Origin: Phragmites australis
Lineage: Eukaryota; Streptophyta; Magnoliopsida; Poales; Poaceae
Direction of reading: 5' to 3'
DNA: 64,000 bases
Assembly: GCF_958298935.1 (NCBI RefSeq)
Contig: NC_084938.1
Span: 24,347,501-24,411,500 of the forward strand
Each line of letters starts with the position of its first letter. The stretch's first letter is position 1. The notes beneath the pieces are model-generated. The model saw only the letters and a program-made list of their open reading frames with translations, had not been told where the DNA came from and made no database searches. Position numbers and translations under genes: made by a program. Positions 1 to 11,670 of this stretch are shown here, in pieces.

Positions 1-2499
1 AGCCAGAGCTCCAGGCATAATTTCAACCAGAGAGCATCCGGTAGGTTTCAGTGAACGCGGTAAATACTTACAAAACGACTGGAAATTGTTTCATATTGAA
101 GAACTTATGAACTCGCGATTTTTTTTCAGTTTTCAGTCCAAATATAATTAGTGATTATCTGCCGCGTAATGCAGTAGGACAACGAGGCTTGCACTCAGGA
201 AGCACACGTCGATGTGGATGGCGATGATTCGAAGTCTGAGCGTTGTGCACGAGCTGTATGGGACAAGTCATGCAAATATATGTCAATTTCTTCTCGAAAT
301 GTCCATTTCATACAAGTACACTATTTCTCTAAGATGGTTTGGTGGTCTCTCTCATGAAGTGGAGGAATACATGAGCAGCGTTAGGTGAGCAGGCAAGTTA
401 AGCTCAGCTTCACCAAGACTAAATGCGCACAACCTGACATGGACTTATCAGCCTGCTCCACAGCATCAGATAGGGCATTAATATTTCCTACTAGGGCTGT
501 ACTACAAGCTAGCAACTCGAATAGTCAGGTTCATGTCTACAAATTCAAGCCAATGACTACACATATGGGAGCCCTTTTTCTTATGTCCTCTGGTTGGCTA
601 GACATACTCATCCTGCGCCATACTAACTGTCAACAATACATTATGGTGTCGTCTGAACAATTTTATTGGACTCTAACACCATTTGATCTCTTCAGAAGTG
701 ATGCATGCAGCTGCTCTGCCAAGTGCCAACTGATGCAACAAGTACTTCAGAAGTTCAGATCTTCGATGCCATCTCGCAAGCTTAGCTTCCAATCTTAAAA
801 TTTTTGATGGAAAGGCTTGTTCTACCTGCTAGGTAGCCCATACGAGAAATGTGCAGAGATTGAGCATCTTCCGAGCTTGGGATGCGATATGAACTGAACT
901 GAAACTCTGAGAGATGACACTTGTCCATTTGGACAAGGGGTCACTTGGAACCCTAGCGACCTCGCAACTAGAGGAAAGAAGAATATCCTCAACGAAAAAA
1001 GAAAGGAAAGAAGAACCTCACAGTATATGACTACACGATCGAGTCGGTGCATACCTTGCGTTCTTTGTTAAATCTTGACGATTTTTAAGTTCTTAATTAC
1101 CTAAAGCATTTGTAGAAGTTTGAATTTGTTCAAAGTTGCTTGCTTTTAGGGAAATTTTACCGTACACCCAAATCAATAGGAGTCATTAATATTTCTTGAT
1201 CTAATCGCTAGTATTTACTATTACCTCTTAGTAGGTAAGAGGTCACCAATGACTATAAGGATAATATCGACTTTTCACTTCGTATAATTAAGGAAGAAAG
1301 TAATAGTACCATTAAAGGACAAGATAAATAAAGAAAGTTATAATGATGGTAATTATTGTTAGCTGTATATGCCAAATTTGGTTCTAATTTCTCATGCAAG
1401 CACAAACGTGAGCTATGTTACTTTCTTTTCTTGAGACTCCATTTTCCTTCGACATGTTGTGCAAATTACAAATTACGATGTGTGATTATCTCATAGAAAA
1501 TTGAAATAACGAATTTTCAGTATTAAGGCAAGTTAGATTTAAATTTACACACTATTTCTGACAATACATATAACATGCTTAATGCGTTTTGAAGTGCTAT
1601 GCTGCAGATTTTCAAAAACAGAATCACGCCCCAAAGTATATATCTAACTTAGATCAAGAGAATAAATTCGTCACTCAACATGTAAATGCACGATTGGTGT
1701 AATTAATTGCTCATGTATTAATATCAAAAGGAGAATTAAATTCCTTTAAAACGTTCTCTTCTATAAATAGCTGCTAACTTATCATACTAGGTAGGTACTC
1801 CTGTGGCCAAATCTGCCCTTGATCAATGGATGGTTGAGATTTAATACTCATCTTACCTTTTAGGAGGTAAGAGGAATACCGTAGAACAGCCTTGCTTTTA
1901 TAGTCGTGCACATGATCAGTGCTGAAAAGGCCTGAAAACCTGCATACATATTTGGTGCAACTCAACTACTCCACCTTACCACCATCTCATGTACTGATGT
2001 ACTATTTTTTGTTAGTGGCAAAAGTTTTCCTCTGCTATTCATTTTGCTTCTTTGGCTGTTTATCATTCAATTGTGTAGCATTTTTCTTTCAATTTCTTAA
2101 TTCTTTGTTCTTCATCACATATTCACAACCACCCTCTAGGCATTCTGCACCTGTTTCAGGAAAATAGTTCTTTAGGTGCATATAATAATTAATTAATTCA
2201 ACAAATTCCATGAGGACTTTAAAAACAAATCGAAGAAAAAACATGTGCAGATGGAATATTGATGTGAATTCAAGGAACAACATAATTTTTCAGCCCTGAA
2301 ATGCAGATTTGCCAGAGAAGCAACAGAAGAAGAAACAGAGATACAAACAAAAGGCTACTACTACGAGTGGTAAAGAGAAGCAGGATAATATTAGCCAAGA
2401 AACCCAGGCTTTCGATGTAATAGCACCTTTTGAATTTTTCTAGTGGTGCATTTTGATCAATAAAGTGACAACACCGACGGGTTTGCTGCGCTGCTGAAA
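1..2499. other. Intergenic, no gene recognised
   Basis: AT-rich sequence with only short unsupported reading frames on both strands. Inverted TACCTC/GAGGTA motifs near 1225-1260 and 1850-1875 suggest decayed MITE ends, but no clear termini or target duplications were found. Confidence 0.5.
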
Positions 2500-3750
2500 T
2501 ATTGAAAACCTAAGGAAAGGCTACGGTGACAGAGATACGAGAGATGAAACTAGCCGCAAAATTCAAGAAGGGTAAAGAAACATTGCTAACATCCAAAACT
2601 ACAGAAATGTACTTGTACCATGAAGTCAGGCTTAAGCAATACTATTTCCCCCAATTTTTGACGACAGAACTTAATTTTCAAAAGCCAATATTGAACTCCA
2701 CAATATTGATCGGAAAATGTTTAAAATCATCCTATGGAGGTTATGAAACTATCAAACTGAAGGAGTACTAGGGGATACAAAAGACGGATGAAACTAGCCG
2801 TGCATTCAGTGAGAGCACGCTCTGTTGTGTTTGAAATCACCTTTAGTGCTTTTAATTCGCTGATGAAATTAGCTACCTTTCAGGAAACTGGCAAAAGGTA
2901 ACTTGATCTTATGATGAATATAAGTTGGATAAAACTGGCCAGACAACTGTGGATTCGCAATTTTGAAAACCAAGGTAACAAATGTATCCTACACTCATGT
3001 CTAAACCAGCAGCAGCTCTAGGATTAAACTATCAAGAGGCTAAACGTTTTGCATGATTCATGGAAGTAGGCAGGTTTTTGTTTGTCAGGTCACTGAAACC
3101 ACCTAAAAGGATCGACGACAGAGAAAACCAGGATGAAATTAGCCATACAAATGTACCATGTCGCCTATGTTTAAACCAACATCAATTTTTAGTGGTTTAA
3201 GTAACAAGTTACCATCTGCTGGAAGTTTTGCAGTTAGCTCAGAATTTCTCGGCCAAGTAGAACTACCGGAAAGGCGATCATTGAAAATGAAAAGAAGAAT
3301 AAAGTTAGCCACATGCAATCTTCGAATCATCTAGATGAATCACCAAATATGAGAGAAGGAATGAACTCATCAATGTAGCTAGTTGTTTTTCAAAGTTATC
3401 AATATAGTAGCCTGCTACCGAAGTTAACATATCATGACCTGTGGGAAAAAAGCAAAGACTGTTGTGACAAGAGAGACTTTCAGGAAAAAAACACTCACAA
3501 AAATTATGACCATCCAGTTATCATTTCTGAATGAAGTCAAAGAGCAGAATGAAATAAACCACGAACTTGCATGTTAAACCTGCACTTGTACTACTGTTGT
3601 TTTCTCGTCGATACAAAGAAAACAAAATTATGCCCAGTGAGTTACCGAAAAGGTAATTATTGACAATGAGTAGTAGGAAGAAAATCAGCCATGTAATCCC
3701 AGGAACCATGTAGAATGTACCCCCAAGCCGAAACCACCAACATTTTCCAC
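2500..3750. repeat. Degenerate dispersed/tandem repeat field
   Basis: The 13-mer GATGAAAYTAGCC, or a one-base variant, recurs near 2543, 2787, 2862 and 3132. Weaker echoes lie near 3295, 3548 and 3680. Surrounding blocks also resemble each other: 'gttaccgaaaagg' against 'ctaccggaaaggcg', each followed by a GAAGAA-rich stretch. Spacing is irregular (75 to about 280 bp). It reads as an old, diverged tandem array directly upstream of the glycosylase gene. No coding function is seen. Confidence 0.4.
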
Positions 3751-3988
3751 TCACTAAAATATCAAAACCATCACATATTTTTAATAAGATCGAGTGGAAG
3801 CTTTCAAGCAGCTACCATGAAGCCCATATGCTACCAAACAAGTCCAGGACACAACACCTTAACCTTCAACCCTTATAATAGACCCACAACCACACACACC
3901 AAACCGCGCGCATTTCAAACCCGGGGAGGGGCAAGCAGCACCCTCTTGATTTGCCTCCAAAAACACTAGCCTCCTGCCTCTGAGCACA

Positions 3989-5862
3989 ATGCTCACCACT
4001 GCACAAAGCAGGCAGCACCATGCATTCGAGAAGAACCCTGGCCACATGAAGAACATGGACAGGAAGCTGCAGCAGGCCATGAGCCATGCAGGCAGCAAGT
4101 ACATGCAGAGGATCTACCCTCTGGGCAGCATCCAGAGGAGCAGCTCCAACCTCACATTGTCGTCCCTCTCCCTGTCGCAGAACTCCAATGACTCCTCGCT
4201 CAGCAGCTCGAACACCAGCTGGGAGCCCAAGGTGCCGCTGCTCTATGGCGGCACGTTCAGCCCCTGGGGTGATGTGCTGGTGTCTCTGGAGAGGAGGACG
4301 GAGGATGACAAGGTTAGTGACCATGATGTTGAAGGAGGGGAGGAGTTTGATTGCAGTGAGCCAGGGAGCTTGCATAGGTGCAGCTGGATCACCAAGAACA
4401 GTGGTAAGAAATGCTTACTTGCTAAACTTTTTTTGTTGATCTTCACGTATTTGTTTCGCATGCATGAGCATGATGTTTCTTCTGGTTGGACGGCTTCTAA
4501 TACGGGACTATCGTGATATCATCTTATCCTATTTAACAAAAATATGCAGTAAAAAAACATACACTTGCTTTCTTTCTACAGGAGAAGCACATGCATGGCA
4601 CAACGGATAATTGAATGACTACAATAAGTTTGGACAGAATGTTATCCATAACAAAAAACAAAATGGATAGACAATGGGACAGCCTTCTTCTTTAAGGAGT
4701 GGCTAAGTCGCCGTCACTCACTAATGATACTCTGATTTGACTAAGCTTCAGTGGTCACTTGCTGGTGACTCGTAGAATATTATTCAGTTGACAAATTCAT
4801 TAGAAAGGGACCTCTCTCCAGTTCGGTGTAGTTTGTTGAGAAAACATAGATAAATGATGGTTAAAAAAAGAAAAGCGACAAAAGGCTGGTCATTGACTGA
4901 AACTAAGCCATTTTGCAGATGAGGCATATGTTCAGTTCCACGACGAGTTCTGGGGCGTCCCTGTGTACAACGACAAGTATTTACCAGCACATTCCTTCTT
5001 GTTTTTTACTTGTTACATTTACCATTTCTACGCTTTCGAATTTCAAAACTTCATCTTGGTTTTGTCTTTGGTGATTCGCAGCCGCCTCTTCGAGCTGCTG
5101 GCGCTGTCAGGGATGCTCATAGACCACAGCTGGACGGAGATACTCAAGAGGAGAGACATGTACAGGTGTCTCTCTGAACATTTGTGTGTTCTCAGTTTGG
5201 AGTGATTTTTTTCAGGTCAATTTTATCCGAATGTCTGTGACCGGTTCAGGGAGGTGTTCGCCGACTTCGATGCCGGCGCGGTGGCGAAGATGGATGAGAC
5301 CGACATCGCCGAGATAAGCGGCAACAAGGAGCTCAAGCTGGTGGAGTGCAGGGTGCGCTGCATCCTTGAGAACGCCAAGTGCATTCAGAAGGCGAGTCCA
5401 TGGACTCCAGAACTGTTCAACACCTCTCCACCTACAAAAATGAATTCAATTCCCCTTGAAAGATCAAATAATTGCTGCTAAAACGAAGCAAGAACTGTAT
5501 AAACAAAACTAATTTCCACTAAGAATTTCCAACCGTTTTAAGCTTTCGGGTGAATTGACCGATACACGCAGGTGGCAAAGGAGTTTGGGTCGTTCAGCGG
5601 GTACATGTGGGGGCACGTGAACCACCGGCCGCTGGTGGGCAAGTACAAGCACCACAAGTGCATCCCGTTCCGGACGCCCAAGTCGGAGGCGGTGAGCAAG
5701 GACCTCGTCCGGCGAGGGTTCCGCCTCGTCGGCCCCGTCATCGTCTACTCCTTCATGCAGGCCGCCGGCATGGTCATCGACCACCTCGTCGACTGCTTCC
5801 GGTTCCCCGAGTGCGTCCGCCTCGCCGAGCGCTCATGGGGCATCACCAACGTCGCCGCGTAG
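3989..5862 (+). CDS. DNA-3-methyladenine glycosylase I (TAG) family protein, 5 exons
   Basis: Exons 3989-4403, 4919-4976, 5082-5165, 5250-5391 and 5572-5862 join in phase to 330 codons (329 aa). Residues 1-130 are a Ser-rich N-terminal extension of the kind plant members carry. The TAG helix-hairpin-helix glycosylase core follows. Family zinc-binding residues are visible: C131 (RCSWI), H146 (FHDEFWG), and H304 with C308 (HLVDC). The block YSFMQA and W175 are also conserved. The family excises 3-methyladenine from DNA in base excision repair. At the position of the E. coli TAG active-site Glu (LEG) this protein has Ser167 (LSG), a change I believe is common in plant members, so the substrate is less certain. 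Intron 4 (5392-5571) begins GC rather than GT. A TATA-like TTATAATA lies near 3873. The start was chosen as the first ATG of the open frame with a continuous plant-like extension. Confidence 0.93.
5392..5571 (+). other. GC-AG intron (intron 4 of the glycosylase gene)
   Basis: The only phase-0 junction that keeps the family block (...CIQK|VAKEFGSF...) places the donor at AAG|GCGAGT and the acceptor at CGCAG|GTGGCA. A GT donor four bases later would break the frame. GC-AG introns are a known minor class spliced by the major spliceosome. Confidence 0.8.
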
Positions 5863-6044
5863 CAGCCGGCCGGTCGATGGCTTACTTGCTCGGCGTTGCA
5901 AAATTTGTACACATCTTTTGTTATTTTGATCTTCCTGTTTGGATTTGGTAACGCTTGAATTGTGCACTGTGTGAGATGTAGAGTACTGCTAAGTTATGAT
6001 GCAATGGTTTTCTCTTCTCTTCCCACTTGAAAAGTAGCGAAAAA

Positions 6045-6269
6045 ATTGATTGTATGTCTTAAAGTTAATCAACTTTTGATAATATATCTGAAGTTAATTA
6101 TTATTTTATCATATACCTCATACGGCTAGTTTGTAACAAAATTTATCTTTCACCTCTTTTACCCTATACAAATTTTGTTGCAAACTAGTCCTTATAAGAC
6201 ATATGATCAAAACATCATCAGCTTTGAATATATTCTCAAAGTTGATCAACTTTGATACATATAATCAAT
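6045..6269. mobile_element. Fold-back MITE downstream of the glycosylase gene
   Basis: The left arm (6045-6150) is nearly the reverse complement of the right arm (6165-6269). For example, ATTGATTGTATGTCTTAAAG pairs with the right end that reads ATTGATTATATGTATCAAAG on the - strand. The arms are about 100 bp with a short spacer. It lies 183 bp after the stop codon and may fall inside or just past the 3' UTR. Superfamily not assigned. Confidence 0.75.
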
Positions 6270-7290
6270 GTTCCCACAAGCAATAGTAGGATTGTAATTG
6301 TTTTGTGTAACAGTAAGTTTTTTCTCTAATTCTACTAGCGTTGCATTAGAAGGCACACGTTTCTTCTCCATAGCATCAAACCTCTGTTCCTTTGAACAGT
6401 GAATACGAAAGAAAATGATCAACGAATTGCTTACTTTATCAAATGTAAATTCAGGCTGTTCAATTCAGTGTGTGCTTTCTTGGTAATTTTATAAAATTTA
6501 CTTTCAATTTCCCTCTGCATCGTCGTGTGCATAGACTGACCAAATCAGATTGGAACTGCAATGCAAACGCTGTCATATACTCATATTTGACCAAGAAGGT
6601 CACGAACCGAACAAATAGTCCCAAGTGTCCGACAACGGAAAATAAATCGAAACAAGAGTTGCCTTTGGATTTCTGTTTTTCTTTCGTCAAGGAGGAACGA
6701 TGGGTTACCTGGTTCGTCAGGTCCGATGGAAATGGCGACCAGATGTGAGCAGTGCTAACACCAATCTCAATCAAACATGTTGCCTCGTCGTGCGGATTAT
6801 TCGAGAATGGTGTATGGCTCCGTGCAAATGTTCTGTTTGAAAGTTGCTCTTGATTTGCACTGACAATTGGCGAGGCGACGTTGAACAAGACTGAGAAGGG
6901 ACTGTCAGTCTGTTCCCGTATGTGGTGTGGTCGTCGGGAGCAGGTGAGGGCCAGCAATGGAGGTGAAGCAGAGGGGAGGAGGGCGGCCAGGCCATGGTAA
7001 TGAGAGCAGCACTCAGGCGAGCAGGTCTCGCTGCTTTCTTGCCTCCGTCCCATGGCTTCTCCTTTTCTTCGTCCTTTTCTTCTTGTCGACGACGACAGTG
7101 GTACGTTCTGTCGCGGCGCTGAGCCGAAGGCGGTGTCTCGGCCGACGGTTGTGTGGTGCCGGAGGGAGCGGCGCGTGTGGGGGCAGCCACCGCCCCCGCC
7201 ACCGCTTGGTGCGTTCCGGGGTGTACGGCGATGGGGCTCGCGGCGTTCGCCGGTGGCAGCGCCGCCATGTCGCTACCGGACCCGGGAGGT
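6270..7290. other. Intergenic, no gene recognised
   Basis: AT-rich to about 6900, then GC-rich. The overlapping reading frames in the GC-rich part are low-complexity (Arg/Pro/Ser) with no domain, on either strand. Confidence 0.5.
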
Positions 7291-7460
7291 TTTGCAGAAA
7301 GCCACCTAACTTGGATCACAACTATTAATCGCGATTATTTTGCATAAAGACCCCTAACTTGGATCATAACTATTAATCGCGATCCGTTATTTTGCATAAA
7401 ACCCGCTAGTTTGGATCACGATTATTAATCGCGATCCGATATTTTGTAAATAGACCCCTG
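7291..7460. repeat. Tandem repeat, about 52-bp unit, 3 copies plus partial
   Basis: Each unit contains CTAACTTGGATCA (or a variant), ATTAATCGCGAT and ATTTTGCATAAA. The last motif recurs at a 52-bp step (about 7336 and 7388), with a diverged copy near 7440. No coding sense. Confidence 0.8.
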
Positions 7461-8082
7461 CTATTTTGCAAATAAGCCCTCCTCCTTCCGATGGCAGCTC
7501 ATTTGGCTTCCCCTTCTCCCCCGCTCCCGACGACCCGCCTCCCCCGACGGCCGCCGTCCATCGCAAGATCCGACCCATCAACCTCAAAACCCTAGCACCA
7601 TCTTTCCGTTCTCCCGGTCCAAAGGAGAGGGGATTCGCCGGCTCCTGCTGCACGGACACCGGGAACGCGCGGTTGGCCGGCTCCGGTGTACGGGACCGTC
7701 GCCGATCCGCTTAAAGGGACGAGATGCGATCGCGTCGCGCCGGCGGCAATCGGATGGGAAGCAGAAGCAATGTGCTTGCGCATTTGTGCTTGTGACTTCA
7801 CTGGATGAGACAAGTGAAGCAGAGCTTTCGTCTGTGGCTTTGGCTCATAATTCGCCTCATCGCATGTTCATCAGGCTCCGGTTTGGATCATCGGCAAACT
7901 CCAGTGCAGCAGCTTATGCTCATGCGTATAGACAGAAAATACTAACAAATTAACAAATTAATTCCTTTTAAAAAAAACAACAAATAATGCAGTAACAACA
8001 GATGCTGCAGATTCTAATGCTATGCTGGTTGTGTTCCTATTACAAGCAAGTCAGAAATAATGCGCTCTTGACTAACTAAATA
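7461..8082. other. Intergenic, no gene recognised
   Basis: A GC-rich block (7480-7740) without a supported reading frame, followed by AT-rich sequence. Confidence 0.5.
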
Positions 8083-8333
8083 TCCTCTGTTCATAAATAC
8101 TTATATTTTGGACAATATTTGTTTAAACTTTTCAAACTTTAACTATCAATAACTTTTAAAATACTTGGTTTAAAAACACAAAAATCATATCTAGATTTGG
8201 CTCGAAAATTACTTTCATACCTTATAAATTTATTAAATTTTATAAATATATTATAGTAAAAAATAGCGATCAAAGGTATATATGAGAGACCGTACCGTGT
8301 CCAAAACGTTAACTTTTGTAATATAAATAGTAC
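8083..8333. mobile_element. Decayed Stowaway-like MITE
   Basis: It starts TCCTCTGTTCATAAATACTT and has the internal text TTTGGACAATATTTG and ACTTTTCAAACTTTAACTAT. The other side ends with GTGTCCAAAACG. This layout matches the common grass Stowaway family whose ends read CTCCCTCCGTTCATAAATAC. A TA precedes the left end (8081-8082). The right terminus is eroded. Confidence 0.7.
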
Positions 8334-9023
8334 ATATCCACATTTTACATCAGTCGTAGTCAATGGATCCAGCTTTTGTGCTTCCCAATCGATCCTTCCT
8401 TTTAACCATTCATCGATTCTGCATTCTTCACGTTCTTTAAAGATTACTAACCCATGTGATGCACATACAATGGCATTACTCAGCCCAGTCCTCGTTTCGC
8501 TGAAGATCCTTCCAATGAAGTTCGATTTTCTACGAATATATGATGGTCCCGCAATTCACGTTCAAAAAAAAAAAATGAAGCAGCGATAAGAGATGACGGC
8601 GCCTTCTTACCTTATTGACAAGACGATTTGTTTTACAACTGTAGCAACCTGAAAACAATAGCCATCTGCCCATCTGAATGTATCCTGTAAAACTGGTGGC
8701 AAACTGTAGCTAGTCAGTATTTATATTTAGTAACAAAAAGGAGGAAAATATACACAACTAGATCCGCATACCAGATTTTGCAGAAAAACACAGACAGAAT
8801 GCAAAAGTGCAAACATATCAGGAGTAGAATCTTTTAGAGAGATGCAGTTATAAGTAAGATACTGCGCACAAATGGAAGAAAACAGCATCGCTGTTTAAAG
8901 AAACAAGATAAAGATCTATATGTGATTCTGAAATTACAGAAGGAAACAGCACTGTACAACAAGGTTACAAGATGTCGCAGTTGCATCACAACAAAAATAC
9001 ACACGCAACAAATGAGATTCTTC
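8334..9023. other. Flank of the minus-strand gene remnant
   Basis: No reading frame is supported. Because the remnant at 9024-10383 is transcribed toward this side, part of it is probably the former 3' UTR and terminator region. Confidence 0.4.
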
Positions 9024-10383
9024 TCAGGTCAGATCATCTGGAAAACCACAGGGGCAAGTAACGATGTATTTCTTCGATAATTCTTGAAGCAAGTTCATGA
9101 TCATTCTCCAGTCAATGTGCCTGCTCAACCCACAGAAAATAAAGCAACACAAACAAACGAGATATATGTATGTACAGGGTACTATCTAAACGTTTTCTCA
9201 TGACAACTTTGTCCATAACTTTACAACGGAAATAGGAATGCCATCAGACTCCCTCATAATAGCATATATCATGCCCGATATCACAGGCAGGGGCGGATTC
9301 AACGGTGTAATAGGGGGACTCGAGCCTCCCTACTGCCCGCTGCGCCATGGAGCCTCCCTTCAGCCCCTCCTCTACTTTTTGCAAGAGAAGAAGGAGAAGA
9401 AGAGGGAGATGGTGTGGAGACGGAAGAGGAGGAAGAAAAAGAGAGGCTGGAGGAAGAAGAAGGAGATAAGCCCCTTGGATTGTTTGCTGGCTCCACCACT
9501 GATCACAGGACATACATACAGAAATAACAACGCACCACCCATAAGTTAAACCTATGCACAGACGCAACAGTATTCTGCTGCAAACACAAATATCTGTTAC
9601 AGGACGATCGCAACTGCTACCACGGAAGAGCATACCTGCTGATGCGTACCCCGGGTTTGGCCTATGTTACCTTTGAAGCATATTCCTGGTGTTCTCGAGC
9701 CTCTGCGTAAGCCATGGGCCGCGGGCTGCAGTTTGCTTCCTGTCATGGAGCATGCTTGGAAGCAACTCCTGGAACTTTTCAAGGAATGCATTCCACTCAT
9801 TGGCACAATATCAGTCTGACAGCTTCACAAAACTTGAGCTGGGAGGGTGCATCTCATTGGCGCTCCAACCTCCAGATTGATGCTCAGTAAGGGGCGAAGC
9901 TTGAGCCAAAATAATGGTGGTGCCATTCCATACATCTAACAACATACATAAATTTATACGATAGATAAGAGCAAGTTAGTAGTAAATTTTTTTTACTCAC
10001 ACTGGTGCCAGTGCACCATGCTACATCAACGTAGCTTCGCTCCCTTATGCTCACAACGATAGCCACTATATCTATAGTCAATTTTAGTACTCACCCTGTT
10101 CATTGGAACACCACTGTGGCACTTGCTGCTTCCACTGAAGCAAAGCCCCTTCAGAGAGACTGACAATTTTGAGGTGGAAGGGGTCCTTTTAGGAACTGGA
10201 CTGATGCAGACACCGACATCCTCCTGGGTCACCTCATTTTTGCCTTCCTCATCGTCGCTCTCATTGCCCTCGGCTAATCTTGATAATGGGTTCCTTCAAC
10301 TTCCCCCAATAGACCCAAACTTGTCGAAAAGTGATGCTTCAAATGTAGCTGAATCATCTTCAGAGTCTAGAATGATTAGTCTA
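9024..10383 (-). pseudogene. Spliced gene remnant of unknown function (3 exons, 5'-truncated)
   Basis: Read on the - strand, three coding blocks join in phase. Exon A is 10383-10095, with acceptor CACCAG and donor GTGAGT. Exon B is about 9882-9671, with donor GTAACA and a less certain acceptor. Exon C is 9120-9024, with acceptor GAGCAG and stop TGA. The B/C join is a phase-2 AG|G codon. Exon A encodes an acidic stretch (LDSEDD; ESDDEEG) and a Ser/Lys-rich end. Exon B contains NEWNAFLEKFQELLPSML. Exon C ends ELSKKYIVTCPCGFPDDLT. Two in-frame TGA codons interrupt it (10296-10298 and 9811-9813), and no start codon or upstream exon was found, so it is probably a pseudogene or truncated duplicate. 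I do not recognise the family. A hAT element sits in intron B/C. Confidence 0.55.
9288..9501. mobile_element. Short non-autonomous hAT element with 8-bp TSD
   Basis: Left end CAGGGGCGGATTC, right end GGCTCCACCACTG. The flanking duplication ATCACAGG is perfect (9280-9287 and 9502-9509). The TSD length and the CAGGG-type terminus indicate hAT. The 214-bp interior is purine-rich (GAAGAAGGAG) with no transposase. The termini match the element at 37997-38280. Confidence 0.9.
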
Positions 10384-10877
10384 CTGGTGTAAGAATGGCA
10401 AAAAGGTAAAAGTCGTCTGATCATTCTTCTTTTTTTCCCAAAAAAATGGTTTCGTCCTTTGGAGCTTTTTTATATAATAAAGAGAGTTTATTTCATCAAG
10501 CAAATAAAAAATTCTCATCCTCCACTCAAGGCTAGATAGACCACTACTCAATGTCCAAATTCTTCTCTTATCAAACAAACAGGGAGATAACATCAAACAC
10601 AAATTCTGTTGCTAAATCTCCATCCACGCACTTACTCCGTTGCTTATCTTTTCATTCACCATTATGATCTTTGAGTATGTAGCAGCAATGTGTACGTACG
10701 TGCATACTATTACTGCGTGTCTGCGTCATCAGATAATATACAAGATGTACAAATGATGACTCCAGGGCAAGAGAGGAAGAGATTGATGATTATTTCGTTT
10801 GGGCCGACTTTGCAGCCCATCGTAGAAGCCTGTATAACCTTCGGCTTGGTCGAGTTATCTGGGCTTTTATTTAGCCT
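10384..10877. other. No gene recognised
   Basis: AT-rich sequence upstream of the minus-strand remnant. I looked for further exons of that gene here and saw none I could support. Confidence 0.4.
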
Positions 10878-11098
10878 AAAAATCTATTTGGTAGGATTTT
10901 AGCTCTAAGTTTCATCTCAGATTTAATATTTATAGATTAATATAACATAATGTGTATATTTATTTTTAGTCTATAATGTAAATCAGATAACTTACTCAAC
11001 AACCTCTAGTGTATCTAAACTTAGCTCCATAAATTTTTCAAATTAGAAATTTTCTGTTCTAAGAATTTTTAGAACCGAAACTTTACCAAATATACTCT
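10878..11098. mobile_element. MITE with TATTTGGTA termini (boundaries approximate)
   Basis: The left text CTATTTGGTAGGATTTTAGC mirrors the right end ACTTTACCAAATATACTC (rc GAGTATATTTGGTAAAGT). The interior is AT-rich and non-coding. No target duplication is certain. Confidence 0.55.
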
Positions 11099-11670
11099 AA
11101 GTCGAGTCATACGCTAGTTGGGTTGGGCCGTTATGAGAAAAATCCGTATATACACCATATACAATCTAGAAAGAAGATTTCACATTTCTGTGTACTTGTC
11201 TTCACCTTGCTTAATGGACCAACTCGTACGGGTACCATACAAACTGCTCGTAGAAAATGTAGAAGAGAGCCCGGTGCAGATCGATCGAGAAGGGCAGCGA
11301 TGGCTAGTTGCTTTGCTGGCCTTCCAAGTCATATGAACTCACACGTACGGCACGCCCCCATGCCGCTGGTACCAACCCTCCACACGCATTGCTTTTCCTA
11401 GTGTCCGGTCGCCGTCGTCTGGGCCAGTACACCGAAAAAGCTTGGTCACTGCGTGTATTCTCCTGACCAAGTGACCGTACCGGCTGTCCTGTGTTCACTT
11501 GCCATCCGCTGCTGCAGACGTGCACGTACTATACAAGTGCACAATACGGCATCCGTCGTGTTATCAAGTTGCCATGCACAAACAACATCTGACGTGAGCG
11601 TTGAGCTGGTACATGCATCGACCACTCCATTATACGCAGCACACGGTTTTAGGTTTTAGGGAGATGAGAT
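11099..11670. other. Intergenic, no gene recognised
   Basis: Mixed-composition sequence with short frames only. The last five bases (11666-11670, GAGAT) are the target duplication of the adjoining LTR element. Confidence 0.5.

Noticed and set aside
385..798. 137-codon plus-strand frame near the window start
   Set aside because: No domain, no coding bias, no splice context. Consistent with chance in AT-rich DNA.
6460..7328. 197- and 182-codon minus-strand frames and plus-strand counterparts
   Set aside because: No recognisable domain, low-complexity translation, and overlap with a tandem repeat and GC-rich sequence.
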